From positions 1-17,670 of the forward strand of contig CALDBJ010000082.1 in assembly GCA_937937835.1 (NCBI GenBank): a DNA stretch of 17,670 nt, in the 5' to 3' direction. This DNA comes from an uncultured Collinsella sp. GTDB taxonomy: Bacteria > Actinomycetota > Coriobacteriia > Coriobacteriales > Coriobacteriaceae. The notes below the pieces were generated by a model. The model searched no databases, was not told the origin of the DNA, and was given only the letters and a program-made list of their open reading frames with translations. Made by a program: the position numbers and the translations under genes. Below are positions 1 to 7,371 of the stretch, piece by piece; within the stretch, counting starts at the first letter, position 1; each line of letters begins with the position of its first letter.

Positions 1-145
1 CCTGAAATACACCAAGCCTGCGGATCACAAGAATGAGATCGTGGCGCCGCTGTCGCGCGACAACGTGGCGGGCACCAATGACAATAAGTACCGCCTAGAC
101 TTTGAGGAGCGCTACCCCGGCGCCAAACCCGTCGAAGTGAACTAG
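1..145 (+). CDS. C-terminal end of an unidentified protein (5'-truncated)
   Basis: An open frame enters from the left edge and ends at TAG 143-145, giving 47 residues that finish in KPVEVN. It is the only plus-strand coding sequence on this side and converges on topA. The peptide is hydrophilic and charged, with no membrane segment, and contains a SRDNVAGTNDNKYRLDF stretch followed by FEERYPGAKP. I do not recognise the family from this tail, so no function is proposed. Codon use (GTG, GCC, CTG, CGC) resembles the neighbouring genes, and a repeat pair and a strong terminator follow the stop, which supports this being a real gene end. Confidence 0.6.
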   Translation, partial: LKYTKPADHKNEIVAPLSRDNVAGTNDNKYRLDFEERYPGAKPVEVN

Positions 146-163
146 CGCTTTGTCGTTCCCGAG

Positions 164-221
164 CCGGCAGTTAGGGACGTTCCTAAACTGCCGGCAGTAA
201 GGGACGTTCCTAAACTGCCGG
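164..221. repeat. Tandem pair of palindromic intergenic repeats with GGGACGTTCC core
   Basis: Two 31-base units (164-194 and 191-221) share a CCGG at their junction. Each has outer arms CCGGCAGT.. and ..ACTGCCGG around the core GGGACGTTCC. They differ only at one or two bases in the left arm (GTTA versus GTAA). They lie just downstream of the truncated gene and before the terminator. The layout, palindromic arms around a GGGAC core, recurs with different arm sequences at 10625-10675, 11685-11725 and 15579-15664. Confidence 0.8.
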
Positions 222-230
222 TCAAAAAAA

Positions 231-264
231 CGAGCGAGGATCGTGGGGTCCTCGCTCGTTTTTT
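231..264. terminator. Bidirectional intrinsic terminator between the left-edge gene and topA
   Basis: A perfect 10-bp stem (CGAGCGAGGA 231-240 and TCCTCGCTCG 249-258) encloses an 8-base loop. It is followed by TTTTTT on the plus strand and preceded by a run of A, giving T on the minus strand. It can therefore stop both converging transcripts: the truncated plus-strand gene and the minus-strand topA operon. Confidence 0.93.
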
Positions 265-286
265 AGGCAATGTTTCGACCGCGCCG

Positions 287-2863
287 TTACTTGTCGGAGG
301 CTACTTTCTTGGCAGTCGACTTCTTCGCGGTCGTCTTCTTGGCAGCAGTCTTCTTTGCCGCCGTCGTCTTCTTGGCCGTGCTCGCCTTGGTCGTGGTCTT
401 GCGACCGCGGGTGGGCTTCTTCTCCTTGGTCGGGCAGTCCATGTTCACGCAGATGCGCCACGGGCCGCGCGCCGTGTTGACCACCACGATGGGGGCGCCG
501 CACTCGGGGCAGGTCTCACCCGTCGCCTCGAGCTTACCGCGCGCCGGCAGAGGATAGCTCACGCCGCAGTCATCGTAGTTGGTGCAGCGGATAAAGCGCT
601 TGCCGCTCTTCTCGCTCTTGTGTGCGATCAGGTCGCCATGGCGTCCGGCCTCGGCACACACCTTGCACTCGCCCACCTTAAGGTCGGGCTCGTAGTTGGT
701 GGGGCACGTGGGGTTCACGCAAATCTCGAAGGCCTTCTGGCGGAACGGCTGGCATTTAATGCGCGGCGCGCCGCACTCGGGGCACACGGCTGCCTCGCCC
801 TCGAGCGGGCTCACCTTGACGCCGCTCGGCACCGGATAGGTCACATCGCAGTCGGGCCAGCCCATGCAGCCGATAAAGCTGCCACGGGTCTTGGCGCTCG
901 TCTTCATAACCAGGTCTTTGCCGCACTTGGGGCAAGCGCCCACGCGCGCATCGGCCGTGACGGCGTCGCTGATGGCGTCGCCCAGCTCCTGCGTGTGCTT
1001 GAGCAGCTCATCGAGCACGCCAGCCAGCAGCGCGCGCGAGTGCGTCACGACATGCTCTTCGGTATCCTCGCCGCGCTCCACACGGGTCATGTCGCCATCG
1101 AGCTCGCTGGTCATATCGGGGCTCGTGATGCGCGGGGCAAACTGCGTCAGTGCATCGATGATGGCGATGCCCAGCTGACTCGGCTCCACGGGATCGTTTT
1201 TGAGGTAGCGCACGGCGTACAGGCGCTCGATGATGCTCGCGCGCGTGGACTTGGTGCCCAGGCCGCGCTTCTCCATCTCCTGCACGAGCTTGCCCTGACT
1301 GTAGCGCGCGGGCGGCTCGGTCTGCTTGGCCTCGAGCTTAATGTCGAATACGTCGACCGTATCGCCCTGCTCCAGCGGCGGCATCTGCTCGTCGCGTTTA
1401 AGGCCATACGGGTAGGCCTCGCGGAAACCCGGGGTCACGAGCACATCGCCCGAAGCCACGAACGGCTCACCGTTCACGTCGAGCTCGAGCTTAGTGTTTT
1501 CGATGGTCGCGGGACCCATAAGCGTCGCCAGGAAGCGACGGGCGATGAGGTCGTAGAGCTTGCGCTGGCCGCCGTCGAGCGTGGACGGATCGCCCTCGCC
1601 CGTGGGGTAGATAGGCGGGTGGTCGGTGGTCTCGACTTTACCGCGCGTGGGCTTCATGGGACCAGCGAGTACCTTTTTGCACACGGGCGCCAGCGCCGGG
1701 TTGATCTTTGCCAGGTCACTCACCACGGCGCCCAAATCGAGCGTCGCGGGATACACGGTGTTGTCGACACGCGGGTAGCTGATGAGGCCCGCCATGTAGA
1801 GGGACTCGGCGATACGCATGGTACGCGCAGGCGAGATGCCCTCGGCTGCGGCGGCAGCCTGCAGCGAGGTGGTCGCAAACGGCGTGGGCGGCTGCTGCTT
1901 GCGCGAGCGCTTGGTCACCGCGGCGACGGTTGCCGTCTTGGCGCCGTCGACGTGACCATACGCTGTCTCGGCAGCGTCCTTGTCAGTAAAACGCGCCGTC
2001 TTGTGAGCGATCTTAAAGCGGTCGTCCTCGGCAGCACCCTGTGCGGCGCCCATGCCGCGGATCTGCCAATAGTCCTCGGGCACAAACGCCATGCGCTCGC
2101 GCTCGCGCTCGACCACCAGGGCAAGCGTCGGCGTCTGCACGCGGCCGGCGGAACGCACGTTGCCAAAGCCGCCAAACTTGGCGAGCGTCAGGTAGCGCGT
2201 GAGCACCGCACCCCAAATGAGGTCGATGTGCTGACGGCTCTCGCCGGCGTCGGCCAAGTTCTGGTCGAGCGAGACAAGGTTATCGAAGGCCTGCGTGATC
2301 TCGGCCTTGGTAAACGAAGAATACTGGGCGCGGGCGACCGGCAAGTCGGGCGCCACCTCGCGCACCTTGTTGAGGGCGTCCGAACCAATCAGCTCGCCCT
2401 CTCGATCGAAGTCCGTAGCGATGATGACGCTGTCGGACTTTTTGGCGAGGTTCTTGAGCGAGCGGATGAGCTCCTTCTCAGCCGGCAGCTTAATGACGGG
2501 TGCCCAGGTGAGATAGGGCAGGCTCTCAAGCTTCCAGCCCTTGATGGAGATGCCATCGGCAAGGAACGGCTTACGCTTGGTGTCGTAAGGCGGACGAGCC
2601 AGGCCATCGGGCATGTCGGCCGGCAGCATCTCGCCGTCCTCGGTAACCGAATACCAGCCCAGCTTTTTATCGAACAGCACGCTGTCGCAAAAATCGGGCG
2701 CAAGGATGTGACCGGCCAGGCCGATGGTCACGCACTCCTCGCCCTTCCACTCAAAACGGTAGATGGCGGTGTTGTACACCTTATCCTTTTTGGGTTTACC
2801 CGTGGACAGACGCTCGGCGATCTGACGCGCGGCGTCGTTTTTCTCGGCGATGATGAGCTTCAA
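287..2863 (-). CDS. topA: Type IA DNA topoisomerase I, archaeal-like, with four zinc ribbons and Lys-rich tail
   Basis: This 858-residue protein should relax negatively supercoiled DNA through a transient 5'-phosphotyrosine link. The N-terminal TOPRIM begins KLIIAEKND (catalytic Glu7) and has the acidic motif DFDREGE at 151-157. The active-site segment is LISYPRVDN, so the nucleophile is Tyr363. The strand-passage region ends near 630. Four Cys4 zinc ribbons follow (C644/647/666/672, C694/697/715/720, C733/736/760/766, C785/788/805/810), then a Lys/Ala/Thr tail from about 815 resembling the DNA-binding tails of actinobacterial TopA. The ISYPR context and long TOPRIM insert resemble archaeal topoisomerase I more than E. 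coli TopA. The start is TTG, chosen because it sits 7 bases after AGGAG and gives the exact family N-terminus. It is the last gene of the tat-hyp run, 54 bases after hypB. Some databases may label it topoisomerase III (topB). Confidence 0.93.
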   Translation of the reverse strand: MKLIIAEKNDAARQIAERLSTGKPKKDKVYNTAIYRFEWKGEECVTIGLAGHILAPDFCDSVLFDKKLGWYSVTEDGEMLPADMPDGLARPPYDTKRKPFLADGISIKGWKLESLPYLTWAPVIKLPAEKELIRSLKNLAKKSDSVIIATDFDREGELIGSDALNKVREVAPDLPVARAQYSSFTKAEITQAFDNLVSLDQNLADAGESRQHIDLIWGAVLTRYLTLAKFGGFGNVRSAGRVQTPTLALVVERERERMAFVPEDYWQIRGMGAAQGAAEDDRFKIAHKTARFTDKDAAETAYGHVDGAKTATVAAVTKRSRKQQPPTPFATTSLQAAAAAEGISPARTMRIAESLYMAGLISYPRVDNTVYPATLDLGAVVSDLAKINPALAPVCKKVLAGPMKPTRGKVETTDHPPIYPTGEGDPSTLDGGQRKLYDLIARRFLATLMGPATIENTKLELDVNGEPFVASGDVLVTPGFREAYPYGLKRDEQMPPLEQGDTVDVFDIKLEAKQTEPPARYSQGKLVQEMEKRGLGTKSTRASIIERLYAVRYLKNDPVEPSQLGIAIIDALTQFAPRITSPDMTSELDGDMTRVERGEDTEEHVVTHSRALLAGVLDELLKHTQELGDAISDAVTADARVGACPKCGKDLVMKTSAKTRGSFIGCMGWPDCDVTYPVPSGVKVSPLEGEAAVCPECGAPRIKCQPFRQKAFEICVNPTCPTNYEPDLKVGECKVCAEAGRHGDLIAHKSEKSGKRFIRCTNYDDCGVSYPLPARGKLEATGETCPECGAPIVVVNTARGPWRICVNMDCPTKEKKPTRGRKTTTKASTAKKTTAAKKTAAKKTTAKKSTAKKVASDK
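290..421 (-). repeat. Degenerate repeat encoding the Lys/Ala tail of topA
   Basis: The last about 44 codons of topA are made of variants of AKKTTAKK/AAKKTA units, visible on the plus strand as recurring GGCxGTCxTCTT-type words. This low-complexity stretch is where replication slippage would be expected to vary tail length between strains. It is part of the gene and not an independent element. Confidence 0.7.
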
Positions 2864-2917
2864 AAGAGGCTCCTATCTCGTGTCTCTGCGGCTACGCCCG
2901 CCCGTATGGCGGCCGAT

Positions 2918-3601
2918 TTACGCCCTTGCTTGCTCGATCTGCCCGATGAGCCAATCGCACCAGGCATCCATGCCCTCGCCCTTGCGCGCGCTCACGGCAA
3001 ACCGCGGCGCCTGCGGATTGAGGTCATCGAGTGTCTTAGTATACCTATCCATGTCAAAATCGAAAGCCGGGGCCACGTCGACCTTATTGAGCAGCTGCGC
3101 GCCGGCGTGCTGGAAGATGCCCGGGTACTTGATGGGCTTGTCGTCGCCCTCGGGCACCGAGAGAATCATGATGGACAGGTTCTCGCCCAAGTCAAAGTCG
3201 ACCGGGCAGACCAGGTTGCCCACATTTTCGATAAAGATGACGTCGATGTTCTCCAGACCAACGGCCTGGTCGAACGCGTCAACGGCCTCCATGATCATGT
3301 TGCCCTCGAGATGGCACAGGCCGCCCGTGTTGATCTGGATGGCGGGCATGCCGGCTTCCTTCATGGTGATGGCGTCGACATCCGAGGCAATATCGCCCTC
3401 GATGACGGCGCAGCGCAGGCCAGCCTTGTCGCGCAGGCGCTCGTTGGTGCCCAGGATCGTGGTGGTCTTGCCCGAACCGGGGCTCGACAAGACGTTGATC
3501 ACATAGGTGTTTGTCTCATTAAATCGCTGGCGCAGCTGATCTGCCAGGCGCTCGTTGCGCGACAGAATCGGCGATGCGATATCAATCGTTTTCTCGGCCA
3601 T
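2918..3601 (-). CDS. hypB: Hydrogenase nickel-incorporation GTPase HypB
   Basis: HypB is the SIMIBI-class GTPase that works with HypA to deliver Ni2+ to the large subunit of [NiFe] hydrogenase in the cytoplasm. The 227-residue protein has the Walker A motif SSPGSGKTT at 39-47, EGDIASDVD at 68-76, the metal site C96-H97 in GGLCHLEG with C132 in NLVCP, and the guanine motif NKVD at 172-175. It lacks the N-terminal CxxCGC site and the His-rich nickel-storage stretch found in some homologues, so it is the short form. The ATG start has AAGGAGGG nine bases upstream. hypA is 55 bases upstream and topA 54 bases downstream on the same strand. No hydrogenase structural gene is in the window. A urease or other nickel enzyme role is less likely for a HypAB pair. 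Confidence 0.95.
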   Translation of the reverse strand: MAEKTIDIASPILSRNERLADQLRQRFNETNTYVINVLSSPGSGKTTTILGTNERLRDKAGLRCAVIEGDIASDVDAITMKEAGMPAIQINTGGLCHLEGNMIMEAVDAFDQAVGLENIDVIFIENVGNLVCPVDFDLGENLSIMILSVPEGDDKPIKYPGIFQHAGAQLLNKVDVAPAFDFDMDRYTKTLDDLNPQAPRFAVSARKGEGMDAWCDWLIGQIEQARA

Positions 3602-3656
3602 ACTTAGCCCTCCTTACTTTGGCCCCTTTATACCCCATCACCAGATGGCTAGCGGG

Positions 3657-4013
3657 CTAATCGTCGGGGGTTTCGATTTCGATACTCGCGATATCGAGCT
3701 CGCGACCGTGCAGTAGGCGCACGTTGGCACCACCACACTGGGGACAGCGACAGTGGAAGCGATCGTGGTCGAAAACCTCGCCACAGTCCAGACACTCGCT
3801 TTGTGGATGGATCTCCTCCACGGCAAGCTCGCAGCCTCGCGTGAGCGGGTCCTCGTCGCGAAATGTCTCCCACGCAAAGTCGAGCGCCTCGCGCACGACC
3901 TCGGTCATATCCCCGATACGCAGCGTTACCAAAACGGCGCGCGAGGCCCCCGCCCCACGCGCCGCGCGAATCACTGTATCGAGTATGCCGTTGACAATGC
4001 CAACCTCGTGCAT
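3657..4013 (-). CDS. hypA: Hydrogenase nickel metallochaperone HypA
   Basis: HypA binds Ni2+ through its N-terminal MHE motif (His2) and passes it to hydrogenase with HypB. The 118-residue length and start MHEVGIVNGIL are typical. The structural zinc site is formed by C74 and C77 (ECLDCG) and C90 and C93 (CPQCG), with an extra Cys88. The ATG lies 6 bases after the tatC stop, and its ribosome site GAGGAG overlaps the end of tatC, so the two genes are probably translationally linked. The protein ends in an acidic ETPDD tail. Position between tatC and hypB points to a hydrogenase that is matured in the cytoplasm and then exported by Tat, although that enzyme is outside the window. Confidence 0.95.
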   Translation of the reverse strand: MHEVGIVNGILDTVIRAARGAGASRAVLVTLRIGDMTEVVREALDFAWETFRDEDPLTRGCELAVEEIHPQSECLDCGEVFDHDRFHCRCPQCGGANVRLLHGRELDIASIEIETPDD

Positions 4014-4019
4014 ACCGAT

Positions 4020-4811
4020 TTACTCCTCGTCGTCCTCATCGTCCGAGAACAGGTCCAGACGGCTCACAAACAAGCCCTCCTTGCCCTCGCGCGCGGTAAT
4101 GACCACGCGGGCAATGGCGAGCGAAATCTCGTAGAGCGAGAGCAGGGCACCATACATGAGGCCCAGCGTAACGGGCGAGCCGTCGGGCGTAATCACAGCC
4201 GAGCCCACAAGCAGGCCCACGTACACGTAGCGCCAGGCGCCGCGGAAGGCCGCGTAGGACACGATGTGGAAGACGGACAGGTAGAAGATGATGAGCGGCA
4301 GCTCAAACGCCACGCCAAAGCCGATCATAAAGAGCAGCTCCATGTTGACGTAGTTCTCCAGGTCGGGCAGCGCCGTGGCGACGGCCGAGGTCTCGCCGAT
4401 AAGCCACTCAAAGCCCGCCGGGATGATGATGAAATAGCAGAAGATGGCGCCCAGGAAGAACAGCACCGTCGAGGCGAGCACCGTGGGCACGACCCATTTG
4501 CGCTCGTTGGGACGCAGTGCCGGCAGGAAAAATGCCAGAATCTGCCAGATGATCATGGGCGTGCACATGACCACGGCCATCTTGATGGCCAGCGAGAAGC
4601 GCAGGCCAAAGCCGCCGAGCGTGGTGGTGATGTAGAACTTACCGTCCGGCACAAAGGAGCGGATGGGGTCTTCCAGGATGTCGAGCACCACGGGCGTGGC
4701 GAAATACAGCACGATGGCGGCGGCAAACACCGACACGACCACGATGGTCAGGCGGCGACGGAGCTCGCCCAGGTGATCGAAGAGCGGCATGCGCGCAGGT
4801 CCGATAGGCAT
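4020..4811 (-). CDS. tatC: Sec-independent protein translocase TatC
   Basis: TatC is the six-helix membrane receptor for twin-arginine signal peptides. The 263-residue protein shows the cytoplasmic motif HLGELRRRL at 13-21, the loop motif FFLPALRPNE with F94 and E103, and the membrane Glu170 in AFELP. These numbers coincide with the functional residues of E. coli TatC. Hydrophobic segments lie at roughly 21-42, 73-97, 107-130, 155-180, 193-208 and 212-235. The C-terminus is unusually acidic (FSDDEDDEE). The start ATG overlaps the tatA stop by one base (TAATG), so translation is coupled to tatA. Met8 is an alternative start and would keep the whole HLGEL motif. Confidence 0.96.
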   Translation of the reverse strand: MPIGPARMPLFDHLGELRRRLTIVVVSVFAAAIVLYFATPVVLDILEDPIRSFVPDGKFYITTTLGGFGLRFSLAIKMAVVMCTPMIIWQILAFFLPALRPNERKWVVPTVLASTVLFFLGAIFCYFIIIPAGFEWLIGETSAVATALPDLENYVNMELLFMIGFGVAFELPLIIFYLSVFHIVSYAAFRGAWRYVYVGLLVGSAVITPDGSPVTLGLMYGALLSLYEISLAIARVVITAREGKEGLFVSRLDLFSDDEDDEE

Positions 4812-5398
4812 TACTCATCGCCTCCCTTCGGGGCATCGGCGGCAGCGGCGTCGTCCTCGGCCTCGAGCTCGCGAGCGAGCTGGTCGACGACGGCCTTGCG
4901 CTTGCGGGGACGACGGGCGTAGAGGTCAGCCGTCGTGGGCTCTGCCGGCTCGGGCTCGGACTCGGGCTCTGCAGCAGGCTCGGGCTCGACGACAGGCTCG
5001 GCGGCAGCGGCAGGCTCGGCGCCCTCGGCCTCGGACTCCTCAGCAGCACCCTCGCCCTCGGCGGCACCCTCGCTCGCAGCCTTCTCGGCAGCAAGGCGGG
5101 CACGGCGCTCGGCAAAGGTCTCCTTCTTGGCGGGCGCTGCCGTCTCGGCGGCATCCTCGTCCGCATCGGAATCGTCATCGACGGCAGTCTTCTTGGGCTT
5201 GACCGGTGCCGAAGCGGCCTCGCTCACCGGATCGATAATCTCGGACTGAACAACGGCCGTCATCTTTTCCTGCGTCTCGCGGAACTGACGGATGGCACGG
5301 CCGATCGTGCGGCCCATCTGTGGGAGCTTATCCGGGCCAAACAGCAAAAAGCCGAAGACCACGATGATCGCGAGCTCACCCTCTCCAATACCAAACAC
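4811..5398 (-). CDS. tatA: Twin-arginine translocase TatA/TatB-family subunit with long acidic tail
   Basis: This is the small single-span subunit that partners TatC. Starting at GTG 5398 gives 195 residues beginning FGIGEGELAIIVVFGFLLF, with a membrane helix at about 7-20, the GP hinge at 21-22, and an amphipathic helix at 25-45 (KLPQMGRTIGRAIRQF). The GTG is preferred over an upstream in-frame ATG at 5443 because GGAGGT precedes it and the family N-terminus begins exactly there. Residues 60-155 are a disordered Glu/Ala/Pro-rich tail (EPEPAAEPESEPEP), followed by a basic cluster ARRPRKRK at 161-168 and a short acidic helix. TatA is usually 60-90 residues and TatB 100-170, so this is long. 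No second tatA/tatB gene is visible, so it may serve both roles. Confidence 0.9.
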   Translation of the reverse strand: MFGIGEGELAIIVVFGFLLFGPDKLPQMGRTIGRAIRQFRETQEKMTAVVQSEIIDPVSEAASAPVKPKKTAVDDDSDADEDAAETAAPAKKETFAERRARLAAEKAASEGAAEGEGAAEESEAEGAEPAAAAEPVVEPEPAAEPESEPEPAEPTTADLYARRPRKRKAVVDQLARELEAEDDAAAADAPKGGDE

Positions 5399-5402
5399 AC
5401 AT

Positions 5403-5408
5403 ACCTCC
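5403..5408 (-). promoter_or_regulatory. Ribosome binding site that sets the tatA start
   Basis: GGAGGT on the minus strand lies 4 bases before GTG 5398-5396. It supports the GTG start and argues against the in-frame ATG at 5443, which would add 15 non-hydrophobic residues in front of the membrane helix. Confidence 0.75.
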
Positions 5409-5473
5409 AAGGCTCGATGTGAGTCGAGCCCGCACCGCGCCATTCGGCCGGAACTCGTCTATTCATTCGGTCA

Positions 5474-5507
5474 AGTATAGCGCCCGGACGCCAAAACGTC
5501 CGAGCGC
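5474..5507 (-). promoter_or_regulatory. Hairpin abutting a TATACT -10 candidate upstream of tatA
   Basis: An 11-bp imperfect palindrome spans 5480-5507: arms GCGCCCGGACG and CGTCCGAGCGC with one mismatch and loop CCAAAA. It directly touches TATACT (minus strand, 5479-5474), a good -10 hexamer about 76 bases upstream of tatA. No convincing -35 is seen at 16-17 bases. The hairpin has no T-run after it, so it is either an operator over the promoter or a weak processing/termination structure behind the STAS gene. Confidence 0.4.
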
Positions 5508-5551
5508 ATCACAAACATATGCCAAACGGCATGCCCTTTTGGGGGCAAAGA

Positions 5552-5866
5552 TTATGCAGCGGTGATCGAAATCTCCTGGTCGACACCCAACAGCTGAACC
5601 ACGCGCATCACCGGGGGCTGCACATTGGTGCAGCTAAAGCGCTTGCCGTGGTCGACCGCGTGGTGCGCGGCGCCCACGAGCACGCCAATGCCCGTCGAAT
5701 CGATGTAGCTCACCTGGGCAAAATCGAGCTCAACGGCCTCAGTGGGCTGCTCGAGCGCCAGGTCGATGGCATTGCGCAGGCTATCGGCGTTAGAGATATC
5801 GATCTCGCCGGTTACCTTAATGGTGTAGAGCTCTGGCGTGGGGTTGGTGGAAATACCCAAATCCAT
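5552..5866 (-). CDS. STAS-domain anti-sigma factor antagonist (SpoIIAA/RsbV-like)
   Basis: A 104-residue single STAS domain. Proteins of this type bind an anti-sigma kinase and free its sigma factor, and are switched off by serine phosphorylation. The phospho-site segment YIDSTGIGVL places Ser57 at the position equivalent to Ser58 of B. subtilis SpoIIAA. The beta-strand pattern LYTIKVTGEIDISNADSL at the N-terminus is typical. The ATG follows AAAGGAG by 7 bases. It lies 51 bases downstream of the aminotransferase gene on the same strand. No anti-sigma kinase or sigma factor gene is adjacent, so the partner must be encoded elsewhere. A role in membrane or cell-division signalling instead of sigma control cannot be excluded. 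Confidence 0.9.
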   Translation of the reverse strand: MDLGISTNPTPELYTIKVTGEIDISNADSLRNAIDLALEQPTEAVELDFAQVSYIDSTGIGVLVGAAHHAVDHGKRFSCTNVQPPVMRVVQLLGVDQEISITAA

Positions 5867-5917
5867 GTATACGCTCCTTTGTGTATCGAAAGTGCGGATA
5901 GTACGGGAAGCCGCGCG

Positions 5918-7222
5918 TTAGGCGCGCTCGGCACGCGCAAGCTCGGCAGCGACAAGCTTAACGGCCAGCACCAGCACATCGAGCGCGGCCTCCAGGTCCT
6001 CGACCGTGGGATAGCTCGGCGCGATGCGGATGTTGGTGTCGCGCGGGTCCTTGCCATAAGGCCAGGTGGCACCGGCCGGCGTGAGCTTGACGCCCAGGTC
6101 GGCGCAGAGCGCGGCGACCTTCTGGGCCGAGCCCTCGGGACCATCGAAGCTTACAAAGTAGCCGCCGCGGGGGTGCGTCCAGGTGGCGCAGCCCGTCTCG
6201 CCCAAGCCCTCGGAGAGCTTGCGCTCGACGGCCTCAAAGCGCGGACGCAGGAACTCGGCATGCTTTTTCATGTGCTCCTTGACCGCCTCGATGGTGGGAA
6301 GGAAGCGCACGTGACGCAGCTGGTTGAGCTTGTCGGCGCTGATGAGGCCGGCCTTCAGGCACTTGGAGAACTCGGCGATGACCGCGGGGCTCGCACCGAT
6401 AAAGCCGATGCCGGCGCCCGGGAAGGTGATCTTGGACGTCGAGGCAAAGGCCACCACACGGTCCTCGGTGCCCGCCGCGCGAGCGAGGTCAAAGATGTTT
6501 GCGAGCTCGTCGGTCTCGTCGTACAGATCGTGCACGCAGTAGGCGTTGTCCCAGAAGATGCGGAAATCGGGCGCGGCCGTGGGCATCTCGACCAGGCGGC
6601 GCACAGTGTCCTCGCTAAAGGTGATGCCCGTGGGGTTGGAATACTTGGGCACGCACCAGATGCCCTTAATGGAGTCGTCGGCGGCAACCAGGCGCTCGAT
6701 CTCGTCCATGTCGGGGCCGTTGTCGGTCATCGCGACGGGGACGTTCTCGATGCCCAAGTCGGCGGTGATGCCAAAGTGGCGATCGTAGCCGGGAACCGGG
6801 CACAGGAACTTGACCTTCTTGCCGTCGTGCGCGGCCTCGTAAGCCTCCCAAGGGTCGCTACCACATGAGCCGCAGCGCCAGAACATGCCGGCGATGTCAT
6901 GCTCGATCAAAAGGCTCGACGAACCCAGTACGAGCGTCTGCTCGGCGGGGCAACCCAAAAACTCCCCCGCTAGCTTGCGCGCCGAAGGAATGCCCTCAAA
7001 GCAGCCGTAGTTGGAGCAGTCGACGTTGCCGTCGTGCAGATCGGCATCGGCATTGAGGATATCGAGCATGGGTCGAGAGATGTCCACCTGGGAGGGCGAC
7101 GGCTTGCCGCGGGCCATGTCGAGCGCCAGGCCCTTGGCCTTGACCTCGGCGACCTCGGCTTTGAGCGCCTCGATGGCGGCATCGAGTTCGGTGGTTTCCA
7201 TCTTCTGGTAGATCGTCTGCAT
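5918..7222 (-). CDS. Class I PLP-dependent aspartate-type aminotransferase
   Basis: A 434-residue fold-type I aminotransferase of the Aminotran_MocR / class Ic aspartate aminotransferase group (family assignment from recall). The PLP lysine is K264 in STSKITFPGAGIG. N196 lies in KYSNPTGI, D225 and Y228 in FWDNAYCVHDLY, and the carboxylate-binding arginine is R399 in NIRIAPSYP. The segment FLCPVPGYDRHFGI is strongly typical of this group. The expected reaction is amino transfer between aspartate or a related amino acid and 2-oxoglutarate in the cytoplasm. There is no fused DNA-binding domain, so it is not a MocR regulator. The ATG has AAAGG about 9 bases upstream. A CxxC pair (C117, C120) stands where I expect small residues. 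It may be co-transcribed with the downstream STAS gene. Confidence 0.9.
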   Translation of the reverse strand: MQTIYQKMETTELDAAIEALKAEVAEVKAKGLALDMARGKPSPSQVDISRPMLDILNADADLHDGNVDCSNYGCFEGIPSARKLAGEFLGCPAEQTLVLGSSSLLIEHDIAGMFWRCGSCGSDPWEAYEAAHDGKKVKFLCPVPGYDRHFGITADLGIENVPVAMTDNGPDMDEIERLVAADDSIKGIWCVPKYSNPTGITFSEDTVRRLVEMPTAAPDFRIFWDNAYCVHDLYDETDELANIFDLARAAGTEDRVVAFASTSKITFPGAGIGFIGASPAVIAEFSKCLKAGLISADKLNQLRHVRFLPTIEAVKEHMKKHAEFLRPRFEAVERKLSEGLGETGCATWTHPRGGYFVSFDGPEGSAQKVAALCADLGVKLTPAGATWPYGKDPRDTNIRIAPSYPTVEDLEAALDVLVLAVKLVAAELARAERA

Positions 7223-7263
7223 GGGTGCGACCTTTCACGAAGCGGTACGTTGCAATTCTTCTA

Positions 7264-7269
7264 AGTATA
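7264..7269 (-). promoter_or_regulatory. Candidate -10 element for the aminotransferase gene
   Basis: TATACT on the minus strand lies about 42 bases upstream of the ATG at 7222, in the divergent 149-base spacer shared with the small plus-strand gene. The same CTATACTT context occurs upstream of tatA. No good -35 hexamer is visible at 16-18 bases, so the call is tentative. Confidence 0.35.
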
Positions 7270-7371
7270 GACCGCCACCGTCGCAACGTTATGAAGCCGT
7301 GATAGATTAAGTCCATCGCAATGAATTACGAATCGCCGCGCATGCCGGCATGAAGCGCCCAAGGAGGCACT

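Noticed and set aside
164..221. CRISPR-like or tRNA-like interpretation of the left-edge repeats
   Set aside because: There are only two palindromic units sharing four bases, with no spacers and no cloverleaf. They fit the dispersed GGGAC-core repeat pattern instead.
620..3607. Very long plus-strand open frame (995 codons) opposite topA and hypB
   Set aside because: It is a mirror frame of two well-supported minus-strand genes, caused by high GC and few stops. Its translation is rich in Arg, His, Gly and Ala with no domain, and it crosses both real genes.
3753..4922. Plus-strand frame over hypA, tatC and tatA
   Set aside because: It is a shadow of three real genes with clear family motifs. 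The translation is low-complexity and charged, with no ribosome site of note.
5396..5443. Longer tatA start at the in-frame ATG 5443
   Set aside because: It would add 15 polar residues before the membrane helix. GTG 5398 has the better ribosome site and the standard TatA N-terminus.
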